Source: CAJBVG01 sp943372995
Lineage (GTDB): Bacteria; Bacteroidota; Bacteroidia; Sphingobacteriales; Sphingobacteriaceae
Length of the DNA stretch: 64,000 bases
Direction: 5' to 3'
Assembly (NCBI GenBank): GCA_943372995.1
Contig: CALSAQ010000001.1
Span: 1 to 64,000 of the forward strand
The translations under genes and the position numbers were made by a program. The notes under the pieces were generated by a model. The model did no database searches. It was given only the letters and a program-made list of their open reading frames with translations, and was not told the origin of the DNA. This document shows positions 18,829-26,919 of the stretch, piece by piece (the first letter of the stretch is position 1; each line of letters begins with the position of its first letter).

Positions 18829-19920
18829 TTATGATCTGGAAATAATCCCACCACCGATAAGGTCATTACCTTCATAAAATACTGCCGACTGACCAGGTGC
18901 TAGTCCGGATACAGGTGCCAAGAAATCAACAACGATTTTACCGTCTACTTCTTGAATATGACTCATTGTTCCTTTGTCTTTGTATCTTATTTTAGTTAAC
19001 GACTCAATAGGCTCAGAGAGATTAGGGTATTTTACTAAATTATATCCCTTTACAATGGCTTGTGTTCTTTGTAACTCCTCCGATCTGCCTAATACAACTC
19101 GATTAGTTTCTGGTTGTATCTCAAGAACAAACATAGGTTCTCCTAATGCAATTTCTAAACCTTTACGTTGCCCAACAGTATAAAATGGATACCCTTTGTG
19201 TTTACCAATTACTGTGCCATCTGCTAAAATAAAATCACCACCATCTACTTCTTTTTCTAGAGTAGGTACTTGATGTTTTAAAAATGCTCTGTAATCATTA
19301 TCGGGCACAAAACAGATTTCATAGCTCTCGCTTTTCGCAGCCAATTCTTTTTGACCCATGTCTATAGCCATTTGTTTAATTTCCGATTTGTGGAATTTCC
19401 CTAATGGTAACATTGTTCTGGCTAGGTTAGCTTGAGAAACACCCCATAGCACATAACTTTGATCTTTATTCTCGTCTTTCCCTTTAGATATGACTTGGCG
19501 TTGATTTTCTTCTCTGATATTGGCATAATGCCCAGTGGCAATAAATTCACAATCGAGGTGGTTTGCTCTTTTAATTAATGCCTCCCACTTAATATGAGTA
19601 TTACATAATACACATGGGTTAGGAGTGCGGCCAGCTAAGTACTCTTCCACAAAATTGTCGATAACAAAGTTGCCGAACTCTTCTCTAATGTCTAAAATGT
19701 AATGTGGGAAACCGTAAGATACCGCCAATGCTCTGGCATCGTTAATGGAATCTAAACTGCAACATCCTGTTTCTTTAGAACTACTGCCAGAACTGGCATA
19801 GTCCCAGGTTTTCATGGTTATACCGATAACCTCATAGCCCTGTTCGTGCAACATAACCGCTGCAACCGAGCTATCGACGCCACCACTCATGGCGACTAAT
19901 ACTCTTCCTTTTTTACTCAT
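18829..19920 (-). CDS. mnmA: tRNA 2-thiouridylase MnmA
   Basis: The 363-aa enzyme makes 2-thiouridine at position 34 of Lys, Glu and Gln tRNAs. The PP-loop SGGVDSSVAA (about 13-22) activates the uridine with ATP. The two catalytic cysteines are in NPCVLCN (about 102) and YEICFVP (about 199). The C-terminal beta domains follow, ending GLAPGQSAVFYEG. It is the first gene of a minus-strand operon driven by the TATCTTTG box at 19982-19989, and its other end faces the prophage. Confidence 0.95.
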   Translation of the reverse strand: MSKKGRVLVAMSGGVDSSVAAVMLHEQGYEVIGITMKTWDYASSGSSSKETGCCSLDSINDARALAVSYGFPHYILDIREEFGNFVIDNFVEEYLAGRTPNPCVLCNTHIKWEALIKRANHLDCEFIATGHYANIREENQRQVISKGKDENKDQSYVLWGVSQANLARTMLPLGKFHKSEIKQMAIDMGQKELAAKSESYEICFVPDNDYRAFLKHQVPTLEKEVDGGDFILADGTVIGKHKGYPFYTVGQRKGLEIALGEPMFVLEIQPETNRVVLGRSEELQRTQAIVKGYNLVKYPNLSEPIESLTKIRYKDKGTMSHIQEVDGKIVVDFLAPVSGLAPGQSAVFYEGNDLIGGGIISRS

Positions 19921-19981
19921 TTTCTTTGAATTACCTAAGGTTCAAAGCCTTGGAATTGTGTGAAATTCTATTAATTAGCTG

Positions 19982-19989
19982 CAAAGATA
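19982..19989 (-). promoter_or_regulatory. -7 box of the mnmA operon
   Basis: On the minus strand the sequence reads TATCTTTG followed by CAG, a full match to TAnnTTTG. It predicts a transcript start near 19975, about 55 nt before the ATG. Confidence 0.6.
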
Positions 19990-20047
19990 CGAAATGAATT
20001 GTGAGTTTTGTTTGTGAATTGCGAGTTCGAAAATAATTCCACCAACA

Positions 20048-20117
20048 CACCAGCATACTAGCATATCAGCATATTAGCATATTAGCATATTAGCATATCA
20101 GCATACTAGCATATTAA
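20048..20117. repeat. 8-bp word array (YAGCATAY), last host-type repeat before the prophage
   Basis: Eight to nine copies of YAGCATAY, the same word as at 5693 and 6567. A looser repeat of a TGAATTGNGAGTT word lies just before it (about 19994-20032). No array of this kind was seen to the right, so the host-prophage junction is placed shortly after it. Confidence 0.8.
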
Positions 20118-20270
20118 AAAAGTGCCCTAGACGAGAAAATAAAAAATGCGTTTTTACGTCTCAATTTGTGGTTTATTATGGTTTTTCCGTTTTAAAATTT
20201 ACTTCATTTGTCCCTAACTTGTCCCCAAGATTCGGCCTATGATGCCTGCACATCATAGTTTTTTTATTAA
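20118..20270. other. Probable host-prophage junction (attL region)
   Basis: This 153-bp non-coding stretch separates the last host repeat array from the first phage gene. It holds two similar words, TTTGTCCCTAA and CTTGTCCCCAA (about 20199-20226), possibly recombinase arm sites, and a small inverted repeat around GATGCCTGCACATC. The exact core cannot be fixed because the right end is outside the window. Confidence 0.4.
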
Positions 20271-20663
20271 TTATTTTGCAACGAAATAATATTTATTTGC
20301 AAAATAACTTAAACTAAATCCATCAGTTTTAGTATTATTAATAGCCACAGTATCAAAAACAGTAACCCCATTATATAATACCTCTAATTCTGCTGGATAA
20401 TCTTTTTCGTAAAAAATTACAACATCAAATCTTGTACTATCTTTTATATTGCTATAAACAATAGTTGAATCAATAATATTAAATCCAGAATTTTTTTCAT
20501 ATACCTTTTGATCAGCCATTATTATACTAATCAGAGGTGTTTTAAATCTGATACTAACTGTACCAGTATTTGTAGTTGGTGAAGGTGTTACAGGTTCATC
20601 CTTCTTGCATGATACGACCATCATCCCGACGGCCAGTAAAATTAAAACGGTTAATTTGTTCAT
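20271..20663 (-). CDS. Phage-encoded small lipoprotein
   Basis: This 130-aa protein has a lipoprotein signal (VGMMVVSCKKDEP, Cys at 19), then an acidic, proline-rich linker and a short beta-rich domain. It is the leftmost prophage gene, in the lysogeny block, so it may be made in the lysogen. Small lipoproteins in this position are often superinfection-exclusion or host-modifying proteins; that role is inference only. Confidence 0.75.
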   Translation of the reverse strand: MNKLTVLILLAVGMMVVSCKKDEPVTPSPTTNTGTVSIRFKTPLISIIMADQKVYEKNSGFNIIDSTIVYSNIKDSTRFDVVIFYEKDYPAELEVLYNGVTVFDTVAINNTKTDGFSLSYFANKYYFVAK

Positions 20664-20671
20664 ATATTAAT

Positions 20672-20896
20672 TTATTTTAGATAATTAATCTCATCTTCTG
20701 TAAAAATTACTCCAGAATTTTCAAGACTTTTTTTTGTAAGCCATATTTGTTTTTTCTGGTTGTTAATTGTGATTTCTTGATTTTCAATAATTTTGTTGAT
20801 TTTCCAGTACCACATAACTATTTCTCTTAATAATAGAAATAGACCAATCAAAATTAATAGAAGTATTAAAAACGAAATTAGTTCTTGACTTTGCAT
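20672..20896 (-). CDS. Small membrane protein, lysogeny block
   Basis: The 74-aa protein has one strong hydrophobic segment (about 7-27) followed by a charged, coiled-coil-like tail. It sits between the lipoprotein gene and a secreted protein gene in the same strand with gaps under 10 nt, so they form one operon behind the repressor. Not a family that I recognise. Confidence 0.65.
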   Translation of the reverse strand: MQSQELISFLILLLILIGLFLLLREIVMWYWKINKIIENQEITINNQKKQIWLTKKSLENSGVIFTEDEINYLK

Positions 20897-20899
20897 ATA

Positions 20900-21250
20900 T
20901 TATTTTTTTAAATCTTTTTTTAGTAACCAATGATACACATTTTGTTGTCCCATAGTAATAGTATATGCTTGAACAAACTCCCATCCCGATTCTCCCATAT
21001 AATTTAATGCATCAACCATTGAATTGAAAGATTGCATTTTACCTGTTTGTTCGTCCATAATACGCATATTCTGAAAAAACTTTCTTTCTTGACCATAATC
21101 TATGTTGACTGTTACTTTTGTACTAAGAAATTTTTGAAACCCTACAATCTCACAATAAACAAATTTATTGGTTGTAGTTGTGGTGTCAGTTTGTGCAAAA
21201 GTTGATCTAGCTGCAAGAATTAACAATAAAATTAGAATTAACTTTTTCAT
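20900..21250 (-). CDS. Small secreted protein of the lysogeny block
   Basis: The 116-aa protein starts with a clear signal peptide (KKLILILLLILAARSTFAQ, cleavage after about residue 19). The mature part contains a pattern like MxxSGWEFVQAYT (about residues 85-100), common in small Bacteroidota proteins annotated only as hypothetical. It lies 6 nt downstream of the repressor gene and is probably expressed in the lysogen. Confidence 0.75.
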   Translation of the reverse strand: MKKLILILLLILAARSTFAQTDTTTTTNKFVYCEIVGFQKFLSTKVTVNIDYGQERKFFQNMRIMDEQTGKMQSFNSMVDALNYMGESGWEFVQAYTITMGQQNVYHWLLKKDLKK

Positions 21251-21256
21251 ATAATG

Positions 21257-22144
21257 TTATAATTGATTTCGTTTTATTACTCCCTTTACCAAATATAAAT
21301 GTAAAATCTTATCAATAGGAACTTCTACTGGTTCAAATTTCTTTTTACCCGTTTTGGTCCTCTCTTCTTCATTGTCAGAACAAGCAAGTACACTACCAAT
21401 ATTATCAGTTTTCTGTAACCTCTTAACCATTCTATAATCCCTAGTTACTATTAAATAAGCTTCACCAAATACGATTAATGACTTATCATTAATTTTCTTG
21501 CACATTATAATAGATCCATTTTCATAAGTAGGATACATAGAGTGGCCAAAAACAGGAACAGCAAAATCACAATCTTCAAAACCAGGCACTATATATTTAG
21601 CAGTAGGAATCTCATGTTTATCTTTAAACATTTCAATTTCACTTGCAGATACATCAACCTCATAAAATGGAACTCCTACCTTATTTGCATTATACTTAGC
21701 TGCTGATTCTTGTACAATTCTTACTGTTGATATATCTTCTCCATACAATTCAATGATTTTATACTTTATTGCATCAGAAATTTCTTTTTTATGACTTTCT
21801 AATTCTGATAAATATCCCTGAGTAATACCAAGAGCTTCAGCGAATTCTTTCTGTGAAAGTCTTTTATTCATTCTATATAGCTTTAAATCGAAATGATCTT
21901 TGCTATCATTTATAGCATTTGTTGAGAGTTTGTTATCAACAAACCTAGGTCCATCACCATATAATACCCAATTATAGCTATAGTTATATACATCTTCAAT
22001 TTTCTTAGCTATCTTCTTTGAAATGTTTCTTTCCCCAGAAATAACCATATATAATAACGATGGGGTTACTTCAATATTAACAGCTAGTTCGTTAACACTT
22101 ATCTTTTGCTCTTCACAAATAATTTTTAATCTATTGATTTCCAT
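21257..22144 (-). CDS. S24-type phage repressor with two N-terminal HTH domains
   Basis: The 295-aa protein carries two XRE-type helix-turn-helix regions, one at about 3-55 (ISVNELAVNIEVTPSLLYMV) and one at about 86-135 (LSQKEFAEALGITQGYLSEL). A C-terminal peptidase S24/LexA-like domain follows. The serine is S202 in FGHSMYP and the lysine is K241 in MVKRLQ. No convincing Ala-Gly cleavage site is visible between the domains. It faces the early rightward promoter at 22205, which has a 17-bp palindrome at its start point. It is the best candidate for the lysogeny repressor. Confidence 0.88.
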   Translation of the reverse strand: MEINRLKIICEEQKISVNELAVNIEVTPSLLYMVISGERNISKKIAKKIEDVYNYSYNWVLYGDGPRFVDNKLSTNAINDSKDHFDLKLYRMNKRLSQKEFAEALGITQGYLSELESHKKEISDAIKYKIIELYGEDISTVRIVQESAAKYNANKVGVPFYEVDVSASEIEMFKDKHEIPTAKYIVPGFEDCDFAVPVFGHSMYPTYENGSIIMCKKINDKSLIVFGEAYLIVTRDYRMVKRLQKTDNIGSVLACSDNEEERTKTGKKKFEPVEVPIDKILHLYLVKGVIKRNQL

Positions 22145-22204
22145 TTAGTTAGGATGTTAGTAACTTTTTTCTATAAAAATGTTATGTTTTGTGTAAAAGT
22201 TGTA

Positions 22205-22234
22205 TACATTTGTAGTATAGTTTTAGTAAAACTA
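22205..22234 (+). promoter_or_regulatory. Early rightward promoter and 17-bp palindromic operator
   Basis: TACATTTG (22205-22212) matches TAnnTTTG. Directly after it, TAGTTTTA-G-TAAAACTA (22218-22234) is a perfect palindrome that covers the predicted start point. It is the expected place for repressor binding, between the divergent repressor and early genes. Confidence 0.65.
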
Positions 22235-22247
22235 AGTATAAAACACA

Positions 22248-22460
22248 ATGGAAACAATTAAAATTATAGAAAAGGATCTGAAACCACCTATTTCATTACA
22301 GCTAAAAAGATTAGAAGTAAGCGATAACAATGCATTAGAAATACCAATTAGCCGTGAATCTACTCTTAGAAATAGTATTCAAAAAGTTCAAAAGGATACT
22401 GGTTACAAGTTCTTAACCAGAACTGAAGATAAATTCATATACGTGTGGAGAATTGCTTAA
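22248..22460 (+). CDS. First early protein, hypothetical
   Basis: The 70-aa protein is basic and starts about 29 nt after the predicted early transcript start. The segment ESTLRNSIQKVQKDTGYKF followed by an aromatic strand resembles a small DNA- or RNA-binding fold, but I recognise no family. Its place as first early gene suggests a switch or host-takeover role. Confidence 0.65.
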   Translation: METIKIIEKDLKPPISLQLKRLEVSDNNALEIPISRESTLRNSIQKVQKDTGYKFLTRTEDKFIYVWRIA

Positions 22461-22616
22461 ATGAAACTAGCACACTCTAAATATCAATCAAAAAAGCCTA
22501 TCGATACAGATAGAGAAAAGTATATAACTGCTTTTGCTAAAAGTTTGATTGTAAAATGGAATAATAAAAAAACTAAAAAAGAAGCCCCAGCTGTAACTGA
22601 GGCTAAAATTTTCTAA
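22461..22616 (+). CDS. Very small basic protein, hypothetical
   Basis: This 51-aa frame begins at the base after the stop of the preceding gene and ends 17 nt before the next. It is lysine-rich (about one residue in four in the second half). The tight tandem placement argues that it is translated. Confidence 0.5.
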   Translation: MKLAHSKYQSKKPIDTDREKYITAFAKSLIVKWNNKKTKKEAPAVTEAKIF

Positions 22617-22633
22617 CAAATAAATGATTTATT

Positions 22634-23134
22634 ATGCAAACAACCATTCATTCAACAGCAAATGTAAGCACGGCTCCTGACATTTCAAAACTTGAGCCTA
22701 ATTACTTTCCAGTATCATTTATCTATTTCTTAATTAAACACAATTTCGATTTAGTAAAATCTTCAAATCAAGAACAGGTATTTATCCTAGTTAAAGATTA
22801 CATCACAATTAAATTCACAAACACTTTAGTTCAATTCTTCGAACAACAAAGAATTGATGAAGAACCAACTATTAGGTTGGTTATTAAAACTCCTAATACA
22901 ATTGATCAATGGCAAATGCTTTTAGCATGTATGGAGTATGTGAAACTCCCTAGAAATTACAAATCCGATGAAGATAAGTTAAACCTTATTTCAAATTATG
23001 TTGATTCTTTAATAGAAGTTTCAAAATCACTTTTATCTGGAAGTGATAATTCCGAACACTTCAACATAATCAATTCTTCTTACAATTCTTTACTATCAGT
23101 TAATAAGGAAATATTAAACATAAGGAGGTCATAA
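22634..23134 (+). CDS. Early hypothetical protein
   Basis: The 166-aa, mostly helical, soluble protein follows the early promoter. No motif is recognised. The following gene starts 2 nt after its stop, with AAGGAGGT (23120-23127) before it, one of the few Shine-Dalgarno-like sequences in the window. Confidence 0.7.
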   Translation: MQTTIHSTANVSTAPDISKLEPNYFPVSFIYFLIKHNFDLVKSSNQEQVFILVKDYITIKFTNTLVQFFEQQRIDEEPTIRLVIKTPNTIDQWQMLLACMEYVKLPRNYKSDEDKLNLISNYVDSLIEVSKSLLSGSDNSEHFNIINSSYNSLLSVNKEILNIRRS

Positions 23135-23136
23135 TT

Positions 23137-23370
23137 ATGGAAAATTTGACACAACACAGCAAAGTCTTTTCTCACAATGAACCAACCATACAATGGTTTA
23201 GAACTGGAGTATTTGTAAGAGCTGCGAGAATGGGAGAAAGAATTGAAAAAATTAAAGGGGTTGATAATTTCAATAATGATTGGACTGGTGAAGGTAAAAT
23301 TTTCAACAACACCATAGTAGAAGTGATAAGTAAAGTAATGATTGGACCTAATTCTACAAAAAAATGCTAA
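23137..23370 (+). CDS. Early hypothetical protein
   Basis: The 77-aa protein has no recognised family. It overlaps the next frame by 7 nt and follows the previous one by 2 nt, which indicates translational coupling. Confidence 0.6.
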   Translation: MENLTQHSKVFSHNEPTIQWFRTGVFVRAARMGERIEKIKGVDNFNNDWTGEGKIFNNTIVEVISKVMIGPNSTKKC

Positions 23371-23645
23371 GCGAGAAACATATACAGGTAAAAGTTGTAC
23401 AAGGTCCGTTCAGCTTTTTCAAGAAAGATGGTTCGAAGAAAGTAATGAGTACCGAGAAATCAATCATTCCAGAAGGATGGTATGGTACTATAGATAGAAA
23501 TGAGCCTTTCAATCAACATGGATATTATATACACAGAGCATTAAAGATGATGTATAAGGATCAACTCAGAGAGAGTAAAAATTTCCTTTCTGAATTGGCT
23601 TTGGCTTTTCGAATTAACAGAATTAAACAAAAATCTAACAAATAA
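23364..23645 (+). CDS. Early hypothetical protein
   Basis: The 93-aa basic protein has an N-terminal beta-rich half and a helical C-terminal half. No family recognised. It precedes the recombinase gene by 5 nt. Confidence 0.6.
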   Translation: MLSEKHIQVKVVQGPFSFFKKDGSKKVMSTEKSIIPEGWYGTIDRNEPFNQHGYYIHRALKMMYKDQLRESKNFLSELALAFRINRIKQKSNK

Positions 23646-23650
23646 TAATT

Positions 23651-24619
23651 ATGCCAATACTAAAAAAAGAAGAAGCGTTACCAGCGCGACCAGTAATCAT
23701 ATTAATTTATGGTGAACCTGGAATTGGAAAAACATCACTATTCAACACAAGTGATAACCCATTATTAATTGACTTCGATAGAGGTGTCGATCGTTCAATT
23801 ATGAGACAAGATACTCTTATCGTAAGTAAATGGGAGGATATCGAAGCTGAAGAAAAAGCTCAAACCTTTTCTAACTATTCAACCATTGGAATCGATACCG
23901 CAAAAGCTGCATTAGATGATTTCCTAATGGCTTATGTACAGAAAAAGGACCATAAGAATGCTAAAAACAAATTAGCTGCCTATGGTGCTATCGGAGATGA
24001 TTTCAAAGTATTTATTGCTAACAGAAGAAGTGAAAACGCTGACATTGTAATCATTGCTCACTCAAAAGATGAAAAAGATGGAGATGTAAACAAGAAAATT
24101 CCAGATGTTACAGGAGGTTCATTCTCATTACTATTAAGAATTGCAGATCAAGTTGGTTACATGAAAACCATCAATAACAAAAGAACTATCCAGTTCGAAC
24201 CATCCGACACAACTATTGGAAAAAATGTTGCCAGATTAGAAACAATTGAAGTTCCAAATGAAACTGATCCATTATTCAAAGGATTCATGGCAAGGTTAAT
24301 TCAAAATGTTAAAACTGCTATTTCAGCTCAAAGTGAGGCTCAGCAAGAGGCAATAAAAAAGATGGCAGATTTACAAGAGCAAATTGAAAAGACAACAGAT
24401 TCTGAAGATTTAACAGCCATGTTAAATATCATTAATGAAATGTCGAAATCTTATCAGTATTCATTAAAGAAATTATTGAACGATAAAGCTACTTCTTTAG
24501 GACTTGCTTGGAATAAAGAAAAGGAAACATTTGTAAGTGTTGTACCTACTACAAATGATAATAAGGAACAAAATGCTCCACAAGGAACAACAACCAAAAA
24601 AGAAGCGGCAACAGCATAA
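23651..24619 (+). CDS. Sak4-type phage recombination ATPase
   Basis: The 322-aa protein begins with a RecA-like ATPase domain. Walker A GEPGIGKTS is at 21-29, followed by the DFDRGVDRS element, and Walker B-like STIGIDTAKAA is at about 79-89. Residues 215-300 are helical, then comes a low-complexity tail. Such phage AAA proteins (Sak4 family, often annotated phage nucleotide-binding protein) anneal single strands in recombination. The Gp157-like and RecB-like nuclease genes just downstream support a recombination module. Confidence 0.82.
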   Translation: MPILKKEEALPARPVIILIYGEPGIGKTSLFNTSDNPLLIDFDRGVDRSIMRQDTLIVSKWEDIEAEEKAQTFSNYSTIGIDTAKAALDDFLMAYVQKKDHKNAKNKLAAYGAIGDDFKVFIANRRSENADIVIIAHSKDEKDGDVNKKIPDVTGGSFSLLLRIADQVGYMKTINNKRTIQFEPSDTTIGKNVARLETIEVPNETDPLFKGFMARLIQNVKTAISAQSEAQQEAIKKMADLQEQIEKTTDSEDLTAMLNIINEMSKSYQYSLKKLLNDKATSLGLAWNKEKETFVSVVPTTNDNKEQNAPQGTTTKKEAATA

Positions 24620-24637
24620 TAATTAATAGTCAAAATC

Positions 24638-24829
24638 ATGAACGACAATACAGAAATGTGGTTTGGTAAACACAAAGGACTAACACTTGCCAATGTCCCT
24701 GGAGGATGGTTGATGTGGTGGTACAATAATAATCCTAATCCTGTTCATCCAAAACACAAAGAGTTGAGAGAGTATATAAAAGCAAATATTGAATCTATCT
24801 CAACACAAGCAGTATTTAAGTCATACTAA
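24638..24829 (+). CDS. DUF3820-like small protein
   Basis: The 63-aa protein starts with WFGKHKGLTLANVPGGWLMWW, the short G-K-H/KG-L-x-x-VP pattern of DUF3820 proteins. These accompany nucleases and helicases in phages. Function is not established. Confidence 0.7.
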   Translation: MNDNTEMWFGKHKGLTLANVPGGWLMWWYNNNPNPVHPKHKELREYIKANIESISTQAVFKSY

Positions 24830-24841
24830 CAAATAAAAATC

Positions 24842-25342
24842 ATGTCAAACACACTTTATAATATACAAATGGAACACATGCAATTAATGCAAGTGTTAGA
24901 AGAAAATGGAGGTGAAATAACTCCAGAAATTGAAGAAGCTATGGATCTTACTGAAAAAGATTTTGAGTCCAAAGCAGCAAGTTATGGTTATGTAATCAAA
25001 TCAATCGAAGATGAGATTGAGGCTACCAAAAAAGAAATTGAACGCTTAATGAAGCGAAACAAGCAAAAGGAAAAAAGTGCTTTGTATATCGAGGAGAGAT
25101 TGAAAGCTGCAATGATTCAATTTAACAAAACAAAGTTTGAGAAAAACAACTTGACCCTCTCATTAAGAAAATCTACCTCGGTACAAATTGATAATGAAGA
25201 GGCTCTTGATAGCAAATTCATATCTGAAAAAACTGTTGTAACCAAAGCACCTGACAAGAAACTTATCAAAGATGCAATCGAGGCTGGTGAAGAAGTTACT
25301 GGAGCAACATTAGTTACTAAACAATCATTACAGATCAAGTAG
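24842..25342 (+). CDS. Gp157-like phage protein
   Basis: The 166-aa protein has the Siphovirus Gp157 layout. A helical N-terminal coiled coil (about 45-100) is followed by a beta segment (NLTLSLRKSTSVQID) and DKKLIKDAIEAGEEVTGA. Gp157 was linked to phage resistance in Streptococcus thermophilus phages and is often found beside recombinases, as here. Its biochemical role is unknown. Confidence 0.78.
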   Translation: MSNTLYNIQMEHMQLMQVLEENGGEITPEIEEAMDLTEKDFESKAASYGYVIKSIEDEIEATKKEIERLMKRNKQKEKSALYIEERLKAAMIQFNKTKFEKNNLTLSLRKSTSVQIDNEEALDSKFISEKTVVTKAPDKKLIKDAIEAGEEVTGATLVTKQSLQIK

Positions 25343-25343
25343 T

Positions 25344-26024
25344 ATGGTACCAACCTATAAATTATCCGTAACACTTATAGAAAAGTACAGAAGAGTAATG
25401 CTTGGCCTTACTTCATTTGATACTGAGGATGCACTTATTAGGAGCATAAAAGGAGAATTTACTGGTAGTGATAAAACCTTATTTGGTAATACATATCATT
25501 CAATTATTGAATTCCCTAATAAAAATAAAATCAAAGGTGGGTATCAAATAGGTGATGTAAGAATTTCAGACAAGTTAGCTTTCAATGCAATTGAATATGC
25601 AAATGAACACCCATTAATGGTTAAAGAAGTTCCTGTGACTAAAATCTATAATGGTACAGTAAATAAATTCAAGGTTTCTGGTAGAACCGATGGAATAGAG
25701 GGAATTCATGTAAGAGATGCAAAAACGAAATTTTCAGAACCTACTTATACTGAGTATTTGAATAGTTGTCAATGGAAATTTTACCTCGATATGCTTGAGT
25801 TAGATGTTTTCTGGTATGATCTATTTGTAATAAAGAACTTTTCAGAGTTCATAATAGGAGCTGATGGTTTAAGAAGAATTCCAACAAATGTTGAGATTGA
25901 AACTCTTGAACCAATGAAATGTGATAGATACGATGCATTACCATTAGACTGTAATTCTCTAATTATTGATTTCGAAGATTATCTAATCAAACAAAACTTA
26001 CTTAAATATTTAAAAACAGCATAA
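25344..26024 (+). CDS. RecB-like PD-(D/E)XK phage exonuclease
   Basis: The 226-aa protein has an N-terminal helix typical of Cas4/RecB-like nucleases. The likely active-site strands are GRTDGIEG (about 112-119) and VRDAKTK (about 122-128), followed by a helix with the QWKFYLDML pattern. It probably resects DNA ends for the Sak4 protein upstream. The stop overlaps the start of the first DGR target gene (TAATG). Confidence 0.72.
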   Translation: MVPTYKLSVTLIEKYRRVMLGLTSFDTEDALIRSIKGEFTGSDKTLFGNTYHSIIEFPNKNKIKGGYQIGDVRISDKLAFNAIEYANEHPLMVKEVPVTKIYNGTVNKFKVSGRTDGIEGIHVRDAKTKFSEPTYTEYLNSCQWKFYLDMLELDVFWYDLFVIKNFSEFIIGADGLRRIPTNVEIETLEPMKCDRYDALPLDCNSLIIDFEDYLIKQNLLKYLKTA

Positions 26025-26494
26025 TGAAAAAATCAGAAAAAGCAAAAGCTAAAAAGGAATTAGCAGAACTCCAAGAGAGAGTTAATGCACTAAACAGCAT
26101 CATTAATGCTCCAGAAAATACAATGGAGGTAATTAAATCTTATGAAGATGCTTGTGAGTTCTTAGGCGAAGATCCTAAAGACTTACCATTTAAAAATCCA
26201 ACCACATCAGATCAGGAAGCAATTAATGCAAACTGGATGATGTGGAGAATTACCAAAGCATTAAATGATTCTTGGGAACCTAATTGGGATGATAGTAATG
26301 AAGTGAAATACTATCCAAGGTTTGATATGAGAAGTGCGGGTGTTGGCTTCTCGCATTCGGTTTGCGATGGCTGGCATTCGACTACGGCTGTCGGTTCGCA
26401 CCTTTGCTTTAAATCAATTGAATTGGCTGAATATGCTGGTAAGCAGTTCGTCGATATCTATAAAAAATTTATGGTTTTACCTAACACAAAATAA
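26024..26494 (+). CDS. DGR target protein 1
   Basis: The 156-aa protein has a charged coiled-coil N-terminus (about 1-35), a helical middle, and a C-terminal domain with WEPNWDDSNEVKYYPRF. Variable repeat VR1 (residues about 105-127) follows, then the invariant tail SIELAEYAGKQFVDIYKKF. The second target gene has the same arrangement. There is no signal peptide, transmembrane segment or virion-protein hallmark. The C-terminal half may be a C-type-lectin-like scaffold, as in other DGR targets; this is inference. Its position directly behind the nuclease gene means that it is expressed early, unlike typical tail-fibre targets. Confidence 0.85.
   Translation: MKKSEKAKAKKELAELQERVNALNSIINAPENTMEVIKSYEDACEFLGEDPKDLPFKNPTTSDQEAINANWMMWRITKALNDSWEPNWDDSNEVKYYPRFDMRSAGVGFSHSVCDGWHSTTAVGSHLCFKSIELAEYAGKQFVDIYKKFMVLPNTK
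26336..26406 (+). repeat. DGR variable repeat VR1
   Basis: This 71-bp stretch aligns without gaps to the template repeat at 26950-27020. All 49 non-adenine template positions are identical. Sixteen of the 22 template adenines are replaced (by G, C or T). This adenine-only pattern is the hallmark of DGR mutagenic retrohoming. The VR ends 88 bp before the stop codon, so it is internal and not at the very end of the gene. Confidence 0.95.
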
Positions 26495-26496
26495 TA

Positions 26497-26901
26497 ATGA
26501 AAAATTCAATTACAACGTTTGAACAAGCCCTTGAAAAATCAGGTACAGAAAAAGAAAAAGCATTCTTCGCTAATGCAGAATTAGTTGCTTCAACAGAATC
26601 TGATGAAGTTGCTTACAAGAAATTAAAAGTCATTGCAAGAGCACTCAACACTAATGATGAAACAGGTGAAGTGTGGACCCCGAATTGGAATGATAGTGAC
26701 CAGTACAAATATTTCCCATGGTTTGAAATAGAAGCTACTGAAGATAAACCAGCGGGTGTTGGCTTCTCGTTTGCGGATTACGATGGCTGGTATTCGGGTA
26801 CGTTTGTCGGTTCGCGCCTTTGCTACGAAACACGTGAGCTTGCATTGTATGCTGGTAAACAATTCGCAGCAGAATACAAGGACTTTATCCTTATAGGATA
26901 A
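26497..26901 (+). CDS. DGR target protein 2
   Basis: The 134-aa protein is a paralogue of target 1, with a different helical N-terminus. It shares WTPNWNDSDQYKYFPWF, variable repeat VR2 (residues about 86-108) and the tail RELALYAGKQFAAEYKDF. The gene starts 2 nt after target 1. Having two adjacent targets fed by one template suggests that the element evolved by target duplication. No secretion signal is visible. The function of the displayed diversity is unknown. Confidence 0.85.
   Translation: MKNSITTFEQALEKSGTEKEKAFFANAELVASTESDEVAYKKLKVIARALNTNDETGEVWTPNWNDSDQYKYFPWFEIEATEDKPAGVGFSFADYDGWYSGTFVGSRLCYETRELALYAGKQFAAEYKDFILIG
26752..26822 (+). repeat. DGR variable repeat VR2
   Basis: This is a gapless 71-bp match to the template at 26950-27020. 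No differences fall at non-adenine positions, and 17 of 22 template adenines are changed. Several changes are shared with VR1 (for example GCA to GCG, AAC to GGC, CTA to CTT), and the rest are independent. Confidence 0.95.
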
Positions 26902-26919
26902 TTAAATGGGTGGTGTACT

